In this document: piece after piece, positions 8,950-18,128 of the stretch | How the letters are laid out: each line of letters opens with the position of its first letter | Numbering within the stretch: position 1 is the stretch's first letter | Assembly (NCBI GenBank): GCA_017615055.1 | Contig: JAGAAW010000094.1 | Span: 1-54,239, forward strand | Source: Fibrobacter sp. | Lineage (GTDB): Bacteria; Fibrobacterota; Fibrobacteria; Fibrobacterales; Fibrobacteraceae | Direction of reading: 5' to 3' | Length of the DNA: 54,239 nt | Translations under genes and position numbers: made by a program | The notes under the pieces: model-generated | Database searches by the model: none | Seen by the model: only the letters and a program-made list of their open reading frames with translations | Told to the model about the DNA's origin: nothing

Positions 8950-8956
8950 AGATTGT
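8949..8956 (+). promoter_or_regulatory. -7 box (TAGATTGT) 5 nt before a start codon
   Basis: TAGATTGT ends 5 nt before the ATG at 8962. As at 4549, it follows GCGGC and a T-run at nearly identical spacing. Confidence 0.5.
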
Positions 8957-8961
8957 AGTTT

Positions 8962-9429
8962 ATGGAAAAACGTTTTTTGAAGTCCCTCGTTAAGGGTCTC
9001 CTGTTGGGTTGTGCCCTGTGCGTGCCCTTTACCGCGTGTTCTAAGGAAGAACCCGCCCCGCTCCCCGACCTGCCGAAGGTGGAAATTCCCGAAGGGCTCC
9101 CCGGCCTGTATTCGGGTAGGCTCCCCTGCGAAAATTGCAAGGCCCGTGGCGTGCGCATGGAACTTGCCGAAGATAGCACGCTCCTCTTTATCCAGACGAT
9201 TATCACCGATACGGCGAAGGTCGATTCGCTCAAGGGCAAGTATTCGTTCAGCGATGGCAAGGTTGCCGTTGTGCTCGATGACGGTTTGCACCTGAACTTT
9301 GCCGTTGAAAAGTATGGCGCTCTCTCGATGCTTACCGGCGCAGGTACCGTTTACCTGGACGAGAACGGCATGAAGGCCGACCTTATAAAGATTATTACTG
9401 CACCCAAGAAAAAGGAAGGAGAAAAGTAG
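8962..9429 (+). CDS. NlpE-like lipoprotein
   Basis: A 155-residue lipoprotein (lipobox FTAC, Cys26). The mature part begins GLYSGRLPCENCKARGVRME, which matches the N-terminal NlpE domain, where a GxYxGxLPCxxC strand opens a small lipocalin-like barrel. The CENC pair is the CxxC of NlpE. In Escherichia coli NlpE reports surface contact and copper stress to the Cpx system through its C-terminal OB domain, which is absent here. Only the N-terminal domain can therefore be claimed. The LytTR response regulator follows after 1 base, making a sensor-regulator link possible but unproven. Confidence 0.7.
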   Translation: MEKRFLKSLVKGLLLGCALCVPFTACSKEEPAPLPDLPKVEIPEGLPGLYSGRLPCENCKARGVRMELAEDSTLLFIQTIITDTAKVDSLKGKYSFSDGKVAVVLDDGLHLNFAVEKYGALSMLTGAGTVYLDENGMKADLIKIITAPKKKEGEK

Positions 9430-9430
9430 T

Positions 9431-10201
9431 ATGCAGGCAAGGACATTGATTGTTGATGACGAACCGCTCGCGCGCATGCGTATGCGTTCGCTCTTGGAAA
9501 AGTATTCCGAGGACCTCGAGATTATCGACGAGGCGGGCTCGGGCGCCCAGGCGATTTCGAAGATAAACGAGCTCACGCCGGACGTGGTGTTTCTCGACAT
9601 CCAGATGCCCGACATGGACGCCTTCGAGGTGCTGAAGAACGTGGACGAGGACGTTATGCCGCTCATCGTGTTCACGACGGCGTACGAGAACTTCGCACTG
9701 CGTGCCTACGAGGAAAACACGGTGGATTACCTGCTGAAGCCGGTAGAGCCCGAACGCCTTGAGGCGACCATGGAAAAGCTGCGCAAGCGCCTGCCCGATA
9801 TCGAGGCGACGAACCAGATGCCTGCGGATTTCTCGTGGGAAAAGTTCCGCTCCCTCATGGCGATGGGCGACCAGTACCTGCAGCGTATCCAGGTGAAGAT
9901 CGGTGACCGTATCTTGCTCGTGAACGTGGACGAGATTATCCGTTTCCACAGCGAGGAGAAGTACACCACCGTCTATACGCCGACGAACCAGTACATCATC
10001 GATACTCCGCTCGTGGATCTTGAAAAGAAGTTGGACCCGCGCCAGTTCGTGCGTGTGCACCGTGCACACCTCGTGGCCATCGACTACATCGCCGAAATCC
10101 GCAAGTCGGACATGAGCCGCCTGAACGTGGTGCTGCGCGACAAGGAACATACGCAGATCCTGGTGAGCCGCAACTTCGTGAAGACCGTCCGCAATCTCTA
10201 G
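9431..10201 (+). CDS. LytTR-family response regulator
   Basis: A 256-residue two-domain regulator. The receiver domain (residues about 3-120) has the acidic pair D9-D10, the phospho-acceptor D56 in VVFLDIQMPD, the switch Thr in IVFTTAYE and the conserved Lys in YLLKPVEPERL. The C-terminal LytTR domain (about 155-256) starts near IQVKIGDRILLVNVDEII and includes KKLDPRQFVRVHRAHLVA and ILVSRNFVK, and binds DNA through beta strands. No histidine kinase lies next to it. LytTR regulators often control extracellular polysaccharide or surface functions; the actual targets are unknown. A GGAGAAAAG run just upstream is the likely ribosome site. Confidence 0.88.
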   Translation: MQARTLIVDDEPLARMRMRSLLEKYSEDLEIIDEAGSGAQAISKINELTPDVVFLDIQMPDMDAFEVLKNVDEDVMPLIVFTTAYENFALRAYEENTVDYLLKPVEPERLEATMEKLRKRLPDIEATNQMPADFSWEKFRSLMAMGDQYLQRIQVKIGDRILLVNVDEIIRFHSEEKYTTVYTPTNQYIIDTPLVDLEKKLDPRQFVRVHRAHLVAIDYIAEIRKSDMSRLNVVLRDKEHTQILVSRNFVKTVRNL

Positions 10202-10207
10202 TGAATT

Positions 10208-11599
10208 ATGGAACAGACACCGAATAAGTTTTCGATCAAGAAGTTCTTGAAATCGTTCTCGCGCGAGATACTCGTGCCCATCGTGCTTGCGCTCGTGGTA
10301 ATCCAGTATGTGATTCAGGCGTTCCAGATCCCGAGCGGGTCCATGGAAGATACCCTGCATACCGGCGACTTTCTGCTGGGGCTCAAGTTCACCTACGGTT
10401 CCCCGATTCCGTTTACCAACAAGCACTTCCCCGGGTATGCCGAACCCAAGCCTGGCGACGTGGTGATTTTCCGTTACCCGGGGGAACCGGAATACCCCGA
10501 CAACAATCCCGCGCGCTACACGCACCTGTTTAACGCGCTGATGTTCGGGAACTTCTACTGGGACCACGAACCCGAGGCGGGGCAGCCGCACCTGGTGCAC
10601 TTTGCGGACGGCCCGAAGGACTACATCAAGCGCTGCGTCGCCGTGCATGGCGATACGGTTGCCGTACATGCGGGCAGGCTCTACATCAACGGAGTCAAGC
10701 AGGATACGATTCCTGGTCGTGGCAAGTGGACCGAGACGTACCGCAGCAAGTCCCCGCGTGACGAGCGCGAGACCTTCGTGGTGCCGAGTGTGGGTGACGA
10801 GTTCGTTCTGGATTCGCTCCCGCTTGAGAAACTTTGGTGGATGCGTTCCATTATACTGCAGGAAAATCCGGATAGCCATGTGGAGCTGGAACTCTCGCTG
10901 CTGAAGGATGGTGTGGAAGACAACAACTTCGAGTTTACCGACTTCAGGGTGCCGGTAGAAAATGACCGCGGCATGCTCCTGAACGCGATGTTTACGCGCA
11001 ATAGGACCGTAATCCAGCACAGGCTTACGCAGGGCGATACGGTGAGCGGCGCGATGAGTTTCTCGTACTTCCGCGAACTTGCACGCATCGGATTCCTGCC
11101 GCTGTTTGACCCGCACCTGAAGGGCGGCTTTACGCGCCCCGTAAGTTACGTGGGTCTGGAGGGCTCGATATTGCGCGACCTCGAGGGTAACGTCGCGATG
11201 TACAATTCCCCTGCGGTCGTTACTGCTGATTCCGCGATGGCCCAGGACAGCGCCCGCGTGGATACGCTTGCCGCAGATAGCGCGGTGGCCGAACCGAATA
11301 CGCTCCCGCGCCTCGAGATTCGCCGGAAACTTACAATTGACGGGAAGGAGATTGACCGCTATACGGTGAAGACCCCGCTGTTCTTCATGATGGGCGACAA
11401 TCGCGATAATTCCGCCGACAGCCGCTACTGGGGCTTTGTGAACCTGAGGAATATCCGCGCGAAGGCTTCCGTCATCTACTTCTCCTTCGAGAACGACGAC
11501 CAGGCATTTAGCCTGGGGAATCCGTTCACCTGGTGGCGCATTCCCTTCCGTGTCCGCTGGTCCCGCATTGGCAAGGTCATCCCGCTTATTGAGCGCTAA
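10208..11599 (+). CDS. lepB: Signal peptidase I with large internal insert
   Basis: Membrane protease that removes signal peptides from exported proteins. An N-terminal transmembrane helix (about residues 21-40) is followed by the catalytic box IPSGSMEDTL with nucleophile Ser45. The general base is Lys141 in DYIKRCVAVHGD, and the C-terminal box MGDNRDNSADSRYWGFV lies near residue 395. The spacing between the lysine box and the GDN box is about 250 residues, far more than in Escherichia coli LepB, so a domain-sized insert lies there. Part of it is rich in Ala/Asp/Ser (TADSAMAQDSARVDT). All catalytic residues are intact. Neighbours on either side are an orphan response regulator and a lipoprotein. 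Confidence 0.9.
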   Translation: MEQTPNKFSIKKFLKSFSREILVPIVLALVVIQYVIQAFQIPSGSMEDTLHTGDFLLGLKFTYGSPIPFTNKHFPGYAEPKPGDVVIFRYPGEPEYPDNNPARYTHLFNALMFGNFYWDHEPEAGQPHLVHFADGPKDYIKRCVAVHGDTVAVHAGRLYINGVKQDTIPGRGKWTETYRSKSPRDERETFVVPSVGDEFVLDSLPLEKLWWMRSIILQENPDSHVELELSLLKDGVEDNNFEFTDFRVPVENDRGMLLNAMFTRNRTVIQHRLTQGDTVSGAMSFSYFRELARIGFLPLFDPHLKGGFTRPVSYVGLEGSILRDLEGNVAMYNSPAVVTADSAMAQDSARVDTLAADSAVAEPNTLPRLEIRRKLTIDGKEIDRYTVKTPLFFMMGDNRDNSADSRYWGFVNLRNIRAKASVIYFSFENDDQAFSLGNPFTWWRIPFRVRWSRIGKVIPLIER

Positions 11600-11610
11600 G
11601 GTATAGCCCG

Positions 11611-13395
11611 ATGAAGAAGAGCCGCCCCGCATACGTTTACGCCCTTGCACTGGTGCTTGCATGCATCGGCTTTTGGGCGTGCGCGACGCAGGTGGCGCCG
11701 GGCGGCGGGCCCGAAGACAAGTTGCCGCCCCGCATTGCGGCGGTGTACCCGGCCCCGAATACGACGAACCATCCTGAAGAACTCTATGTGAAGCTGGAAT
11801 TCGACGAGTGGGTGAATGCGTCCATCCCGCGTAGCGCCGTATCGATTTCGCCGCCTATCGAGGGCAAGATGAAGTTCGAGGTGAGCGGGAAGACGGTGGT
11901 ACTCACGTCGCGTGCCACGCTCGACACGGGAACCACGTACACGGTTACGTTTGCGAGCGGCATCAAGGACCTGCACGGCAACGCGCTTGCCAAGCCGTTC
12001 AACGTGGTGTTCTCTACGGGCGACCATATCGACTCGCTCACGCTTTCGGGCCGCGTGCTGGTGAACGATTCCATGACGCGCAAGAAGACCTACCCGAGCA
12101 TAGGGCTGTTCCTGATGGGCGCAGAACGCGAGGGCCGCAGGTACTTGGAAAAGTACCGCGATACGGTCACGAAGGCGCTTGATTCGCTCCCGATGCTCAC
12201 GAAGGAACCCCCGCTGTTCATGACCCGCGCAGACAGCGTGGGCAGCTTTACGCTTACGGGCCTAAAGCCGGGCCGTTACCGCGTGGTGGCGTTCGTGGAC
12301 GTGAACGGAAACCAGAAAATCGAACCGTCGCAGGAACTGGCGGGCGTGTGGGTCAACGACCTCGTGCTGACCGAGGAGACGAAGGATACGCTCTGGGTGG
12401 CGCTTGCCGACCAGGATACATCGCTCCTGGAACTGGAATCGGTGACCCAGCCTTTCGCGCATGTGCTTGAGGCGAACTTCTCGAGGTCGGTGTTCTTTGA
12501 TTCCGCATTTGCCGATACCGCGAACTGCACGCTCACATACCCCGATGGCAGTACGGTGCACCCGAGGTATGTGTATATGGGGGCTTCGAGCAACAAGCCG
12601 CAGTTCTACTTCGATTCTATCCCCGCTCCCGAACTTACGTACAAGTTTGCCTGCAAGTACGCGAAGGACTCGCTTTTCCGTACGCTCGATACTCTGCATG
12701 ATGAGGTGGAATGGAACTGGGTAGAGAAGGCTGGTGACACGCTTGCACCCGCAATCTCGAAGACATTGCTCTACTCGATGACAAAGTCCGCTTTCCCGGG
12801 CGATACGCTCGTGATTGCGTACAACAAGCCGCTTGATTCACTCAATGAGACTTTCCATGTGGCGATAAACAAGGATACGGTGGCGGTTGACATGCAACGC
12901 CTCGATGCCATCCGATTCATGGCCGTTCCCAATGAACCCTGGCCGACCGATGCCGCGGTAGATTTCCTGATGGGGTATATGGATACGACGCTTGCGAAGG
13001 CGGATAGCAACGGCGTGCGCGATACGGTTATCGAACTCAAGTACAAGAAGTTGATGCGTTTTGAAACGGTGCCGAAGATCAAGCTTGCTTCACTCAAGGG
13101 TAAGCTCAAGAATGCGAACCCGGGCGTGACGGTGCGCCTCGCCTCTATCGATACCAAGAAGTATTTCTACACGAAATGCGATCACGGCGGAAAATTCGCA
13201 TTCGACAACCTGATGGAAGGCAAGTACTTTATCGACTACTACTATGCGGAAGAGGGGAGGCTTACGCCCGATGGCGGCGCCCTGTTCCCGTTCCGTTACG
13301 GAAAACCCTGGCGTGCGCCCACCGATACGGTGCACGTGGTGAACGGCGAGAACGATATCGAGAAACTTTTGCCGGACATGCCGGCATTGCCCTAG
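11611..13395 (+). CDS. Ig-like-domain lipoprotein (SbsA/Big_5 type)
   Basis: A 594-residue lipoprotein with lipobox FWAC (Cys24). The mature protein starts TQVAPGGGPEDKLPP, a signature of FCB-group lipoproteins that begin with a bacterial Ig-like (Big_5) domain. The domain covers about residues 38-130 and includes LYVKLEFDEWVN and TTYTVTFASGIKDLHGN. A middle segment resembles a prealbumin/carboxypeptidase-regulatory fold (GSFTLTGLKPGRYRVVAFVD, DVNGNQKIEPSQE). The end contains a second such fold (FAFDNLMEGKYFIDYYY). It is probably a surface or periplasmic structural lipoprotein. No enzyme motif is seen. Confidence 0.72.
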   Translation: MKKSRPAYVYALALVLACIGFWACATQVAPGGGPEDKLPPRIAAVYPAPNTTNHPEELYVKLEFDEWVNASIPRSAVSISPPIEGKMKFEVSGKTVVLTSRATLDTGTTYTVTFASGIKDLHGNALAKPFNVVFSTGDHIDSLTLSGRVLVNDSMTRKKTYPSIGLFLMGAEREGRRYLEKYRDTVTKALDSLPMLTKEPPLFMTRADSVGSFTLTGLKPGRYRVVAFVDVNGNQKIEPSQELAGVWVNDLVLTEETKDTLWVALADQDTSLLELESVTQPFAHVLEANFSRSVFFDSAFADTANCTLTYPDGSTVHPRYVYMGASSNKPQFYFDSIPAPELTYKFACKYAKDSLFRTLDTLHDEVEWNWVEKAGDTLAPAISKTLLYSMTKSAFPGDTLVIAYNKPLDSLNETFHVAINKDTVAVDMQRLDAIRFMAVPNEPWPTDAAVDFLMGYMDTTLAKADSNGVRDTVIELKYKKLMRFETVPKIKLASLKGKLKNANPGVTVRLASIDTKKYFYTKCDHGGKFAFDNLMEGKYFIDYYYAEEGRLTPDGGALFPFRYGKPWRAPTDTVHVVNGENDIEKLLPDMPALP

Positions 13396-13409
13396 TTTAA
13401 GAGGCCCTG

Positions 13410-16130
13410 ATGATGAATAAGATACCTGCGTTTGTTGCGGTTGACCTGGAAACCACCGGTCTTGAATTCGAGAAGGACGAAATTATCGAGGTGGCACTTG
13501 TCCGTTTTGAGAACGGAGCCCCCGTCGATAGCGTGGATTATCTGGTACGCCCCGAGTCGGCGAAACTGCGCCCGTTCATCGAGAGCCTTACAGGAATTTC
13601 GAACGAGGATATCGCGGGTGCGGAAGATTTCGCAAGCCTTGCTGGCAAGATTTCTGCATTTGTCGGTGACATGCCGCTTGTCGCACACAACGCGATGTTC
13701 GATTCGCGCTTCTTGAAGAATGCGTTGGAGAAGGTTGGGATTCCGTTCAACAACCCGGTATGGGATTCTCTTACTTTGTCTAGAATTGCCTATCAGGATG
13801 TTCCTAACCACAGGCTCGATACGCTTACGCAGGTGCTGAACATCGAGCGCAGCCGTGCCCACAGGGCGCTCCCCGATGCGGAAGCGTGCGGCAAGTTGTT
13901 CGTGATGGCGTACGAGAAGATTGCTTCGCTCGACCCGTGGCTCCTGGGAGCCCTTACCCGCATTGCGTCATGCTCCGATTGGAAACTGCTTTTTGGTGAA
14001 AGTACCGAGGGCGAGATTGCCGAACCCGCACTTGCATTGCGCGCAGGCGATACCCCCGCGGGTGCGCTCGCCGCCTCGAAGGCCCCGCGTGTGGATGCCT
14101 TCTTCAAGGAGGGCGGGCTTCTCTCGAAGACGATGGAGAATTTCAAGGCGCGCCCCAACCAGCAGGAGTTTGCCTCGTGCGTGGAACGCAACCTGTACAA
14201 GGGCGGCATCTGCGTGCTTGAGGCGCCGACAGGTTCGGGCAAGTCGCTTGCCTACCTGGTGGCGGCGGCGAACAAGGCGGTCTCGGGCGAGCGCGTGGTG
14301 ATAAGCACTGCGACGCATGCCCTGCAGGAACAGCTTATCGGGCACGATATCCCGCAGATTGCCCCGCTGTACGATGGCAAGCTCAAGGCGAGCGTGCTCA
14401 AGGGCCGCGACAACTACCTGTGCGTCCGCAAGCTGATGGAAATTTTGAATGCTCCCGCGACGCTCCTGTTGCCGGAAGAGCGCGACTCCTTCATGGCGCT
14501 GCTCCCGTGGGCGGTCACGACCGAGAAGGGCGATATCGGGGAATGTAATTCGTTCAGTTGCGCGCGCAATCGCGTGCTGTGGTCCAAGCTTTCGAGTACG
14601 GCCGCATCGTGCGTGGGAGAATCGTGCAAGTACCATGCGGTTTGCCCCGCCCTCAAGGCGAAGCGCGAGGCGATGGCGTCTAACCTGCTGCTGGTGAACC
14701 ACTCGCTGTTCCTTGCCGACCTCGCCCTGGATTTTGCGTTGCTCCCCACGTACGAGCACGTAGTCTTTGATGAGGCCCACCGCCTGCCCGAACTGAGCAA
14801 CCAGAGTTTTGGCCGTACCGTATCGTTCTTCCGTTTCAGGAACGTGGCGAAGACGCTCGTGCCCCCGAAGGGTACTACGGGCGGGATTGTACCCGAACTC
14901 GAGAACCGCATCCCTGTCGAGAACGAGGCGGCGCGCAGCGAATGCACGCAACTTGCGGCCGATATCGGCGAGGCGGAGAAGGCAATCCACCGCTTCTTCA
15001 TGAAGATCGGCAAGAAGCTTTCGAAGCAGAAGGTGGGCAAGGGCGACCTGATTTACAGGAACGGGATTGCGGCCGATTTCGATGCCGACCCGAAGAACGT
15101 TATCGACCAGTTCGCGCTGGTACAGGACCGCGCGAAGTCGCTTATGGAACTGGTCGCGGGCCTGCCCTCTATTGGCGGGCTCCTGAAGGATTTCTCGGGC
15201 CGCATGGAGGAACTCAAGCGCTATGCGACAGATTTCGAGTTCCTCGTGAAGGCTGGCCGCGAAGGCTGGGTGTTCTACATGGAAGAACCCTTCAACCCGC
15301 ACACCATCAAGATTCACGCGGTACCGCTCCGTTCGGGCGACATCTGGAAGGAAAAGTTCTACCCGTGGGTAAAGTCAGCGACGTTCACCTCGGCGACGCT
15401 TGCCGTGCAGGGCGACCTCTCGTACTACGCGCAGCGCATGGGCATGTCGGAACTCGAGCAGAAGCGCCCATTCCTCAAGGCGTTCGGCGAGGCATTTGCA
15501 AGTGACGAGCGCCGTACCGTGCAGGTGGCGCGCTACCTGCCGAAGCCCTCGCTCCCCGAATTTGGCGATGCGCTGAATAATACACTCGTGCAGGTGCTCC
15601 CCGAGGTAGAAGAAAACACGATGGTGCTGTTCACGAGCATTTCTGCGATGATGAAGGCGCAGGCGGCTCTCGCTCCGGAATTTGCCGCGAAGGGCAAGCT
15701 CCTGCTGTGCCAGCATGTGGATGGCTCGCTCGATGGCCTCATTGCGATGTTCCGCAAGTCGCGCGGCGCGTGCCTTCTCGGGTGCCAGAGCCTGTGGGAA
15801 GGTGTCGACTTCCCGGGCGATGCGCTCAAGCTGCTCGTGGTGACGAAGCTCCCGTTCCCGAACCCCTCCGACCCGCTGGTGGCGGGCATCTCCGCCGACC
15901 TGAAGGCGAAGGGTGAGAACGTGTTCAAGAGTTACTACATACCCGAGGCGTATATGGAATTGCGCCAGGGCCTAGGCAGGCTCCTGCGCACCGAAAGCGA
16001 TAGCGGCAAGGTGCTCATTCTCGACAACCGCGTGGTGACCGAGGCGTACGGCAAGACTTTTGCGCGTATATGGAACATGAAGCACGTTACTGCGAATAGC
16101 GTCGACGACGTGAAGAAGTTCGTGAAGTAG
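13410..16130 (+). CDS. dinG: DnaQ-type exonuclease fused to DinG-family helicase
   Basis: A 906-residue fusion. The N-terminal domain (about 1-180) is a DEDD 3'-5' exonuclease with VDLETTGLEF (D12, E14) and the HRALPDAEAC exo III region. The rest is an XPD/DinG superfamily 2 helicase: Walker A APTGSGKS (residues 272-279), DEAH box (454-457) and C-terminal motifs GCQSLWEGVDFPGD and ELRQGLGRLLRT (motif VI). Four cysteines between Walker A and DEAH (around SCVGESCKYHAVC and the earlier NSFSCAR) could hold a 4Fe-4S cluster as in DinG. This layout matches the Firmicutes exo-DinG proteins. Likely role: DNA repair or processing of R-loops or single strands. Confidence 0.85.
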   Translation: MMNKIPAFVAVDLETTGLEFEKDEIIEVALVRFENGAPVDSVDYLVRPESAKLRPFIESLTGISNEDIAGAEDFASLAGKISAFVGDMPLVAHNAMFDSRFLKNALEKVGIPFNNPVWDSLTLSRIAYQDVPNHRLDTLTQVLNIERSRAHRALPDAEACGKLFVMAYEKIASLDPWLLGALTRIASCSDWKLLFGESTEGEIAEPALALRAGDTPAGALAASKAPRVDAFFKEGGLLSKTMENFKARPNQQEFASCVERNLYKGGICVLEAPTGSGKSLAYLVAAANKAVSGERVVISTATHALQEQLIGHDIPQIAPLYDGKLKASVLKGRDNYLCVRKLMEILNAPATLLLPEERDSFMALLPWAVTTEKGDIGECNSFSCARNRVLWSKLSSTAASCVGESCKYHAVCPALKAKREAMASNLLLVNHSLFLADLALDFALLPTYEHVVFDEAHRLPELSNQSFGRTVSFFRFRNVAKTLVPPKGTTGGIVPELENRIPVENEAARSECTQLAADIGEAEKAIHRFFMKIGKKLSKQKVGKGDLIYRNGIAADFDADPKNVIDQFALVQDRAKSLMELVAGLPSIGGLLKDFSGRMEELKRYATDFEFLVKAGREGWVFYMEEPFNPHTIKIHAVPLRSGDIWKEKFYPWVKSATFTSATLAVQGDLSYYAQRMGMSELEQKRPFLKAFGEAFASDERRTVQVARYLPKPSLPEFGDALNNTLVQVLPEVEENTMVLFTSISAMMKAQAALAPEFAAKGKLLLCQHVDGSLDGLIAMFRKSRGACLLGCQSLWEGVDFPGDALKLLVVTKLPFPNPSDPLVAGISADLKAKGENVFKSYYIPEAYMELRQGLGRLLRTESDSGKVLILDNRVVTEAYGKTFARIWNMKHVTANSVDDVKKFVK

Positions 16131-16161
16131 ATGCTTTCTTGACGCCTCTTGCCATATTTTC

Positions 16162-16169
16162 TAAATTTG
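16162..16169 (+). promoter_or_regulatory. Promoter: TTGACG with TAAATTTG -7 box
   Basis: TTGACG at 16139-16144 is 17 nt before TAAATTTG, an exact TAnnTTTG match. The start codon is 18 nt further on, with GAGG at 16180-16183, so this promoter gives a short ordinary leader. Confidence 0.5.
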
Positions 16170-16187
16170 CGTCCCCATTGAGGATGC

Positions 16188-18071
16188 ATGATGTTTGATT
16201 TGAAAAGTTTTTTTGACGGCATGTCGAAGCCTCTTTTGCGTGAGGTCCATGCCAAGGCTTATGGTAAGAAGGGACTCCTGAATAACGCGCTTATCCAGTC
16301 GGAAGTCCTGGGCTTTTATACGAACAGGGATCGTGTCGCCAAACTTTTTGCACATATGGAACCGTGGCAGCGCCGCTGCCTGAATCTTGTGTACCACAGC
16401 GCCTCGCGTGGGCTTACCTATAACGAGCTGCGCCTTACCGTGCCCGTGGCAAAGAACAAGGAACTTCGCAGTTTCCTCTTGCAGATGTGCCGCGAGTTCC
16501 TGCTGTGGAGGTCGCAGGCCTCCGGTGTTGCGGTGTACCACGGCTTTACCGACTTTGCGCACAGTTTCGAGATTGAACCGCAGGAATTTCCCGATACCAC
16601 GAAGCCCTTCCAGGAATACGGGAGCCTTTTGGCCTGGCATATCTGCCTGGTGCTTTCGCTGGCCAAACGTGGCGAGATCCGCGTGAACACGAACGGCACG
16701 CTGAACCGCCGCAGTTACCAGATTTGCCTCGATGCCTTTACCGCTGCCACGAAGCTTTCGGCGAAGGCGGGCGAGAACGAACTCACCCTGATTTTCAGTT
16801 TCCTCACGCAGCGTGAATGGCTCGAGCAGGAAAACTCGTTCCTCTACCCGTCCGAGGCGGCATACGAGTTCCTGCGTACGAGCGGTTTCCGCCTGCACCA
16901 GTACGTGCTTACCTGGTGGCTCGAGGCGCGCTTCCGTAACGACGCGCTCCACATGAAGCGCCTGCTGCGTTGCGTTGCCGAACCGCGTGGCGTGTGTGAG
17001 GCGGCATACCTGTTCTGGGTGATGGACCCCTCCAGCCGCATTCTCGAGTCGAATAAGCATCTTGCCTGGGAATACCTCCCGCGCCCCATGCGCGAACTCT
17101 GGCTCATCGGCCTTTTGAAGTTCCAGTTCGTGCAGGGCAAGGTCTCTGCCATCGCGGTGAGCGAGATTGGCAAGGAATGGATGGCGAGCTCGGTGCTCCC
17201 GCAGAACGAGGGACAGGTGTCGATGCTCCCGAACTTCGACCTGGTGGTTAGCGCCTCCATGTCTCCGCAACTGCTGTTTACGGTGGCGTGCCTTGCGAAG
17301 GTCAAGAACGACGAGGCCTTCCTCTGCTTCACCTTCGAGAAGGAAACCTATATCGCGGGCCTCAAGAGCGACATTCCCGAATCGGACATGGAACAGCTTA
17401 TCGCCTGGATCAAGCCGCCCGAGAACGTGCTTTCGACGTTCCGCGAGTGGAATGCTTCGTTCTACGGTGCGAAGGTGCGTACGGTCCGCCTCCTCAAGAT
17501 AGACGACCTCAAGATACTTGGGGAACTCACGCGCTTCCCGCAGTTCATGGAATGCGCCGAGGAGTATATCCCGGGTTACGGGTTCGTGCTCGACCCGAAG
17601 AAGGAACCGACCGCGTTCAGCATCCTGGAAAGCTTCGGGTACTGCCCGTTTGCAGACCGCTCCGCGAAGAAGCGTGACCGCGCCCCCACCGACGAGTGGC
17701 GCAAGGAGTTTGCGATTGCGTGGCCTGCGGAAGGTAGCGTGGACTATGAACTCAAGGACGACGTGGACGAGGCGACGGTGCAGTCGGCTCTCGATTCCAC
17801 GAAGTACGGCTCTGTATACCAGAAGCTTGATTCGTTCGACCTGGTGAAGGTGTTACGTTATGCGAAACTGACGGGCACCTACCTCGCGGCGAAGGTCAAG
17901 GACCCCACGAAGCGTGCCGACAAGGTGCGTGAGCTGGTGTTCACCGTGCATGCACTGCACCTCGCGAAGGCCCCCCTGAACGTGGAAATCCAGGAGAAGG
18001 GTGCCGAAGAGGGAATGCCGCTGCAGCTTTCGTTTATTCAAGAAATCAAGGTGATGCAGAAAATAGCCTAG
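16188..18071 (+). CDS. Helicase-associated-domain (Helicase_C_3-like) protein without helicase motor
   Basis: A 627-residue cytoplasmic protein. Residues about 345-440 resemble the helicase-associated domain of XPB/Ssl2-like bacterial proteins: MLPNFDLVVSASMSPQLLFT, then FTFEKETYIAGLKSDIPESD and PPENVLSTFREW. The N-terminal half is helical and resembles winged-helix modules (for example GLTYNELRLTVPVAKNKELR). No Walker A, DEAH or motif VI is present. The family function is unknown to me; proximity to the DinG-type helicase suggests a nucleic-acid role, but the gene has its own promoter. ATG at 16188 or 16191 are both possible. Confidence 0.55.
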   Translation: MMFDLKSFFDGMSKPLLREVHAKAYGKKGLLNNALIQSEVLGFYTNRDRVAKLFAHMEPWQRRCLNLVYHSASRGLTYNELRLTVPVAKNKELRSFLLQMCREFLLWRSQASGVAVYHGFTDFAHSFEIEPQEFPDTTKPFQEYGSLLAWHICLVLSLAKRGEIRVNTNGTLNRRSYQICLDAFTAATKLSAKAGENELTLIFSFLTQREWLEQENSFLYPSEAAYEFLRTSGFRLHQYVLTWWLEARFRNDALHMKRLLRCVAEPRGVCEAAYLFWVMDPSSRILESNKHLAWEYLPRPMRELWLIGLLKFQFVQGKVSAIAVSEIGKEWMASSVLPQNEGQVSMLPNFDLVVSASMSPQLLFTVACLAKVKNDEAFLCFTFEKETYIAGLKSDIPESDMEQLIAWIKPPENVLSTFREWNASFYGAKVRTVRLLKIDDLKILGELTRFPQFMECAEEYIPGYGFVLDPKKEPTAFSILESFGYCPFADRSAKKRDRAPTDEWRKEFAIAWPAEGSVDYELKDDVDEATVQSALDSTKYGSVYQKLDSFDLVKVLRYAKLTGTYLAAKVKDPTKRADKVRELVFTVHALHLAKAPLNVEIQEKGAEEGMPLQLSFIQEIKVMQKIA

Positions 18072-18082
18072 TCTTTGGCCGG

Positions 18083-18099
18083 CGCAGTTTAATACTGCG
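18083..18099. terminator. Hairpin between convergent genes
   Basis: CGCAGT (18083-18088) and ACTGCG (18094-18099) form a perfect 6-bp stem with loop TTAAT between convergent stop codons. There is no long T-run on either strand, so termination efficiency is uncertain. Confidence 0.4.
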
Positions 18100-18128
18100 A
18101 CCGTCAAGGCATCGGCAATCGCATCGTG

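Noticed and set aside
9431..10201. Two-component pair with a local kinase
   Set aside because: No histidine kinase motifs are present in any neighbouring gene; the regulator is an orphan here.
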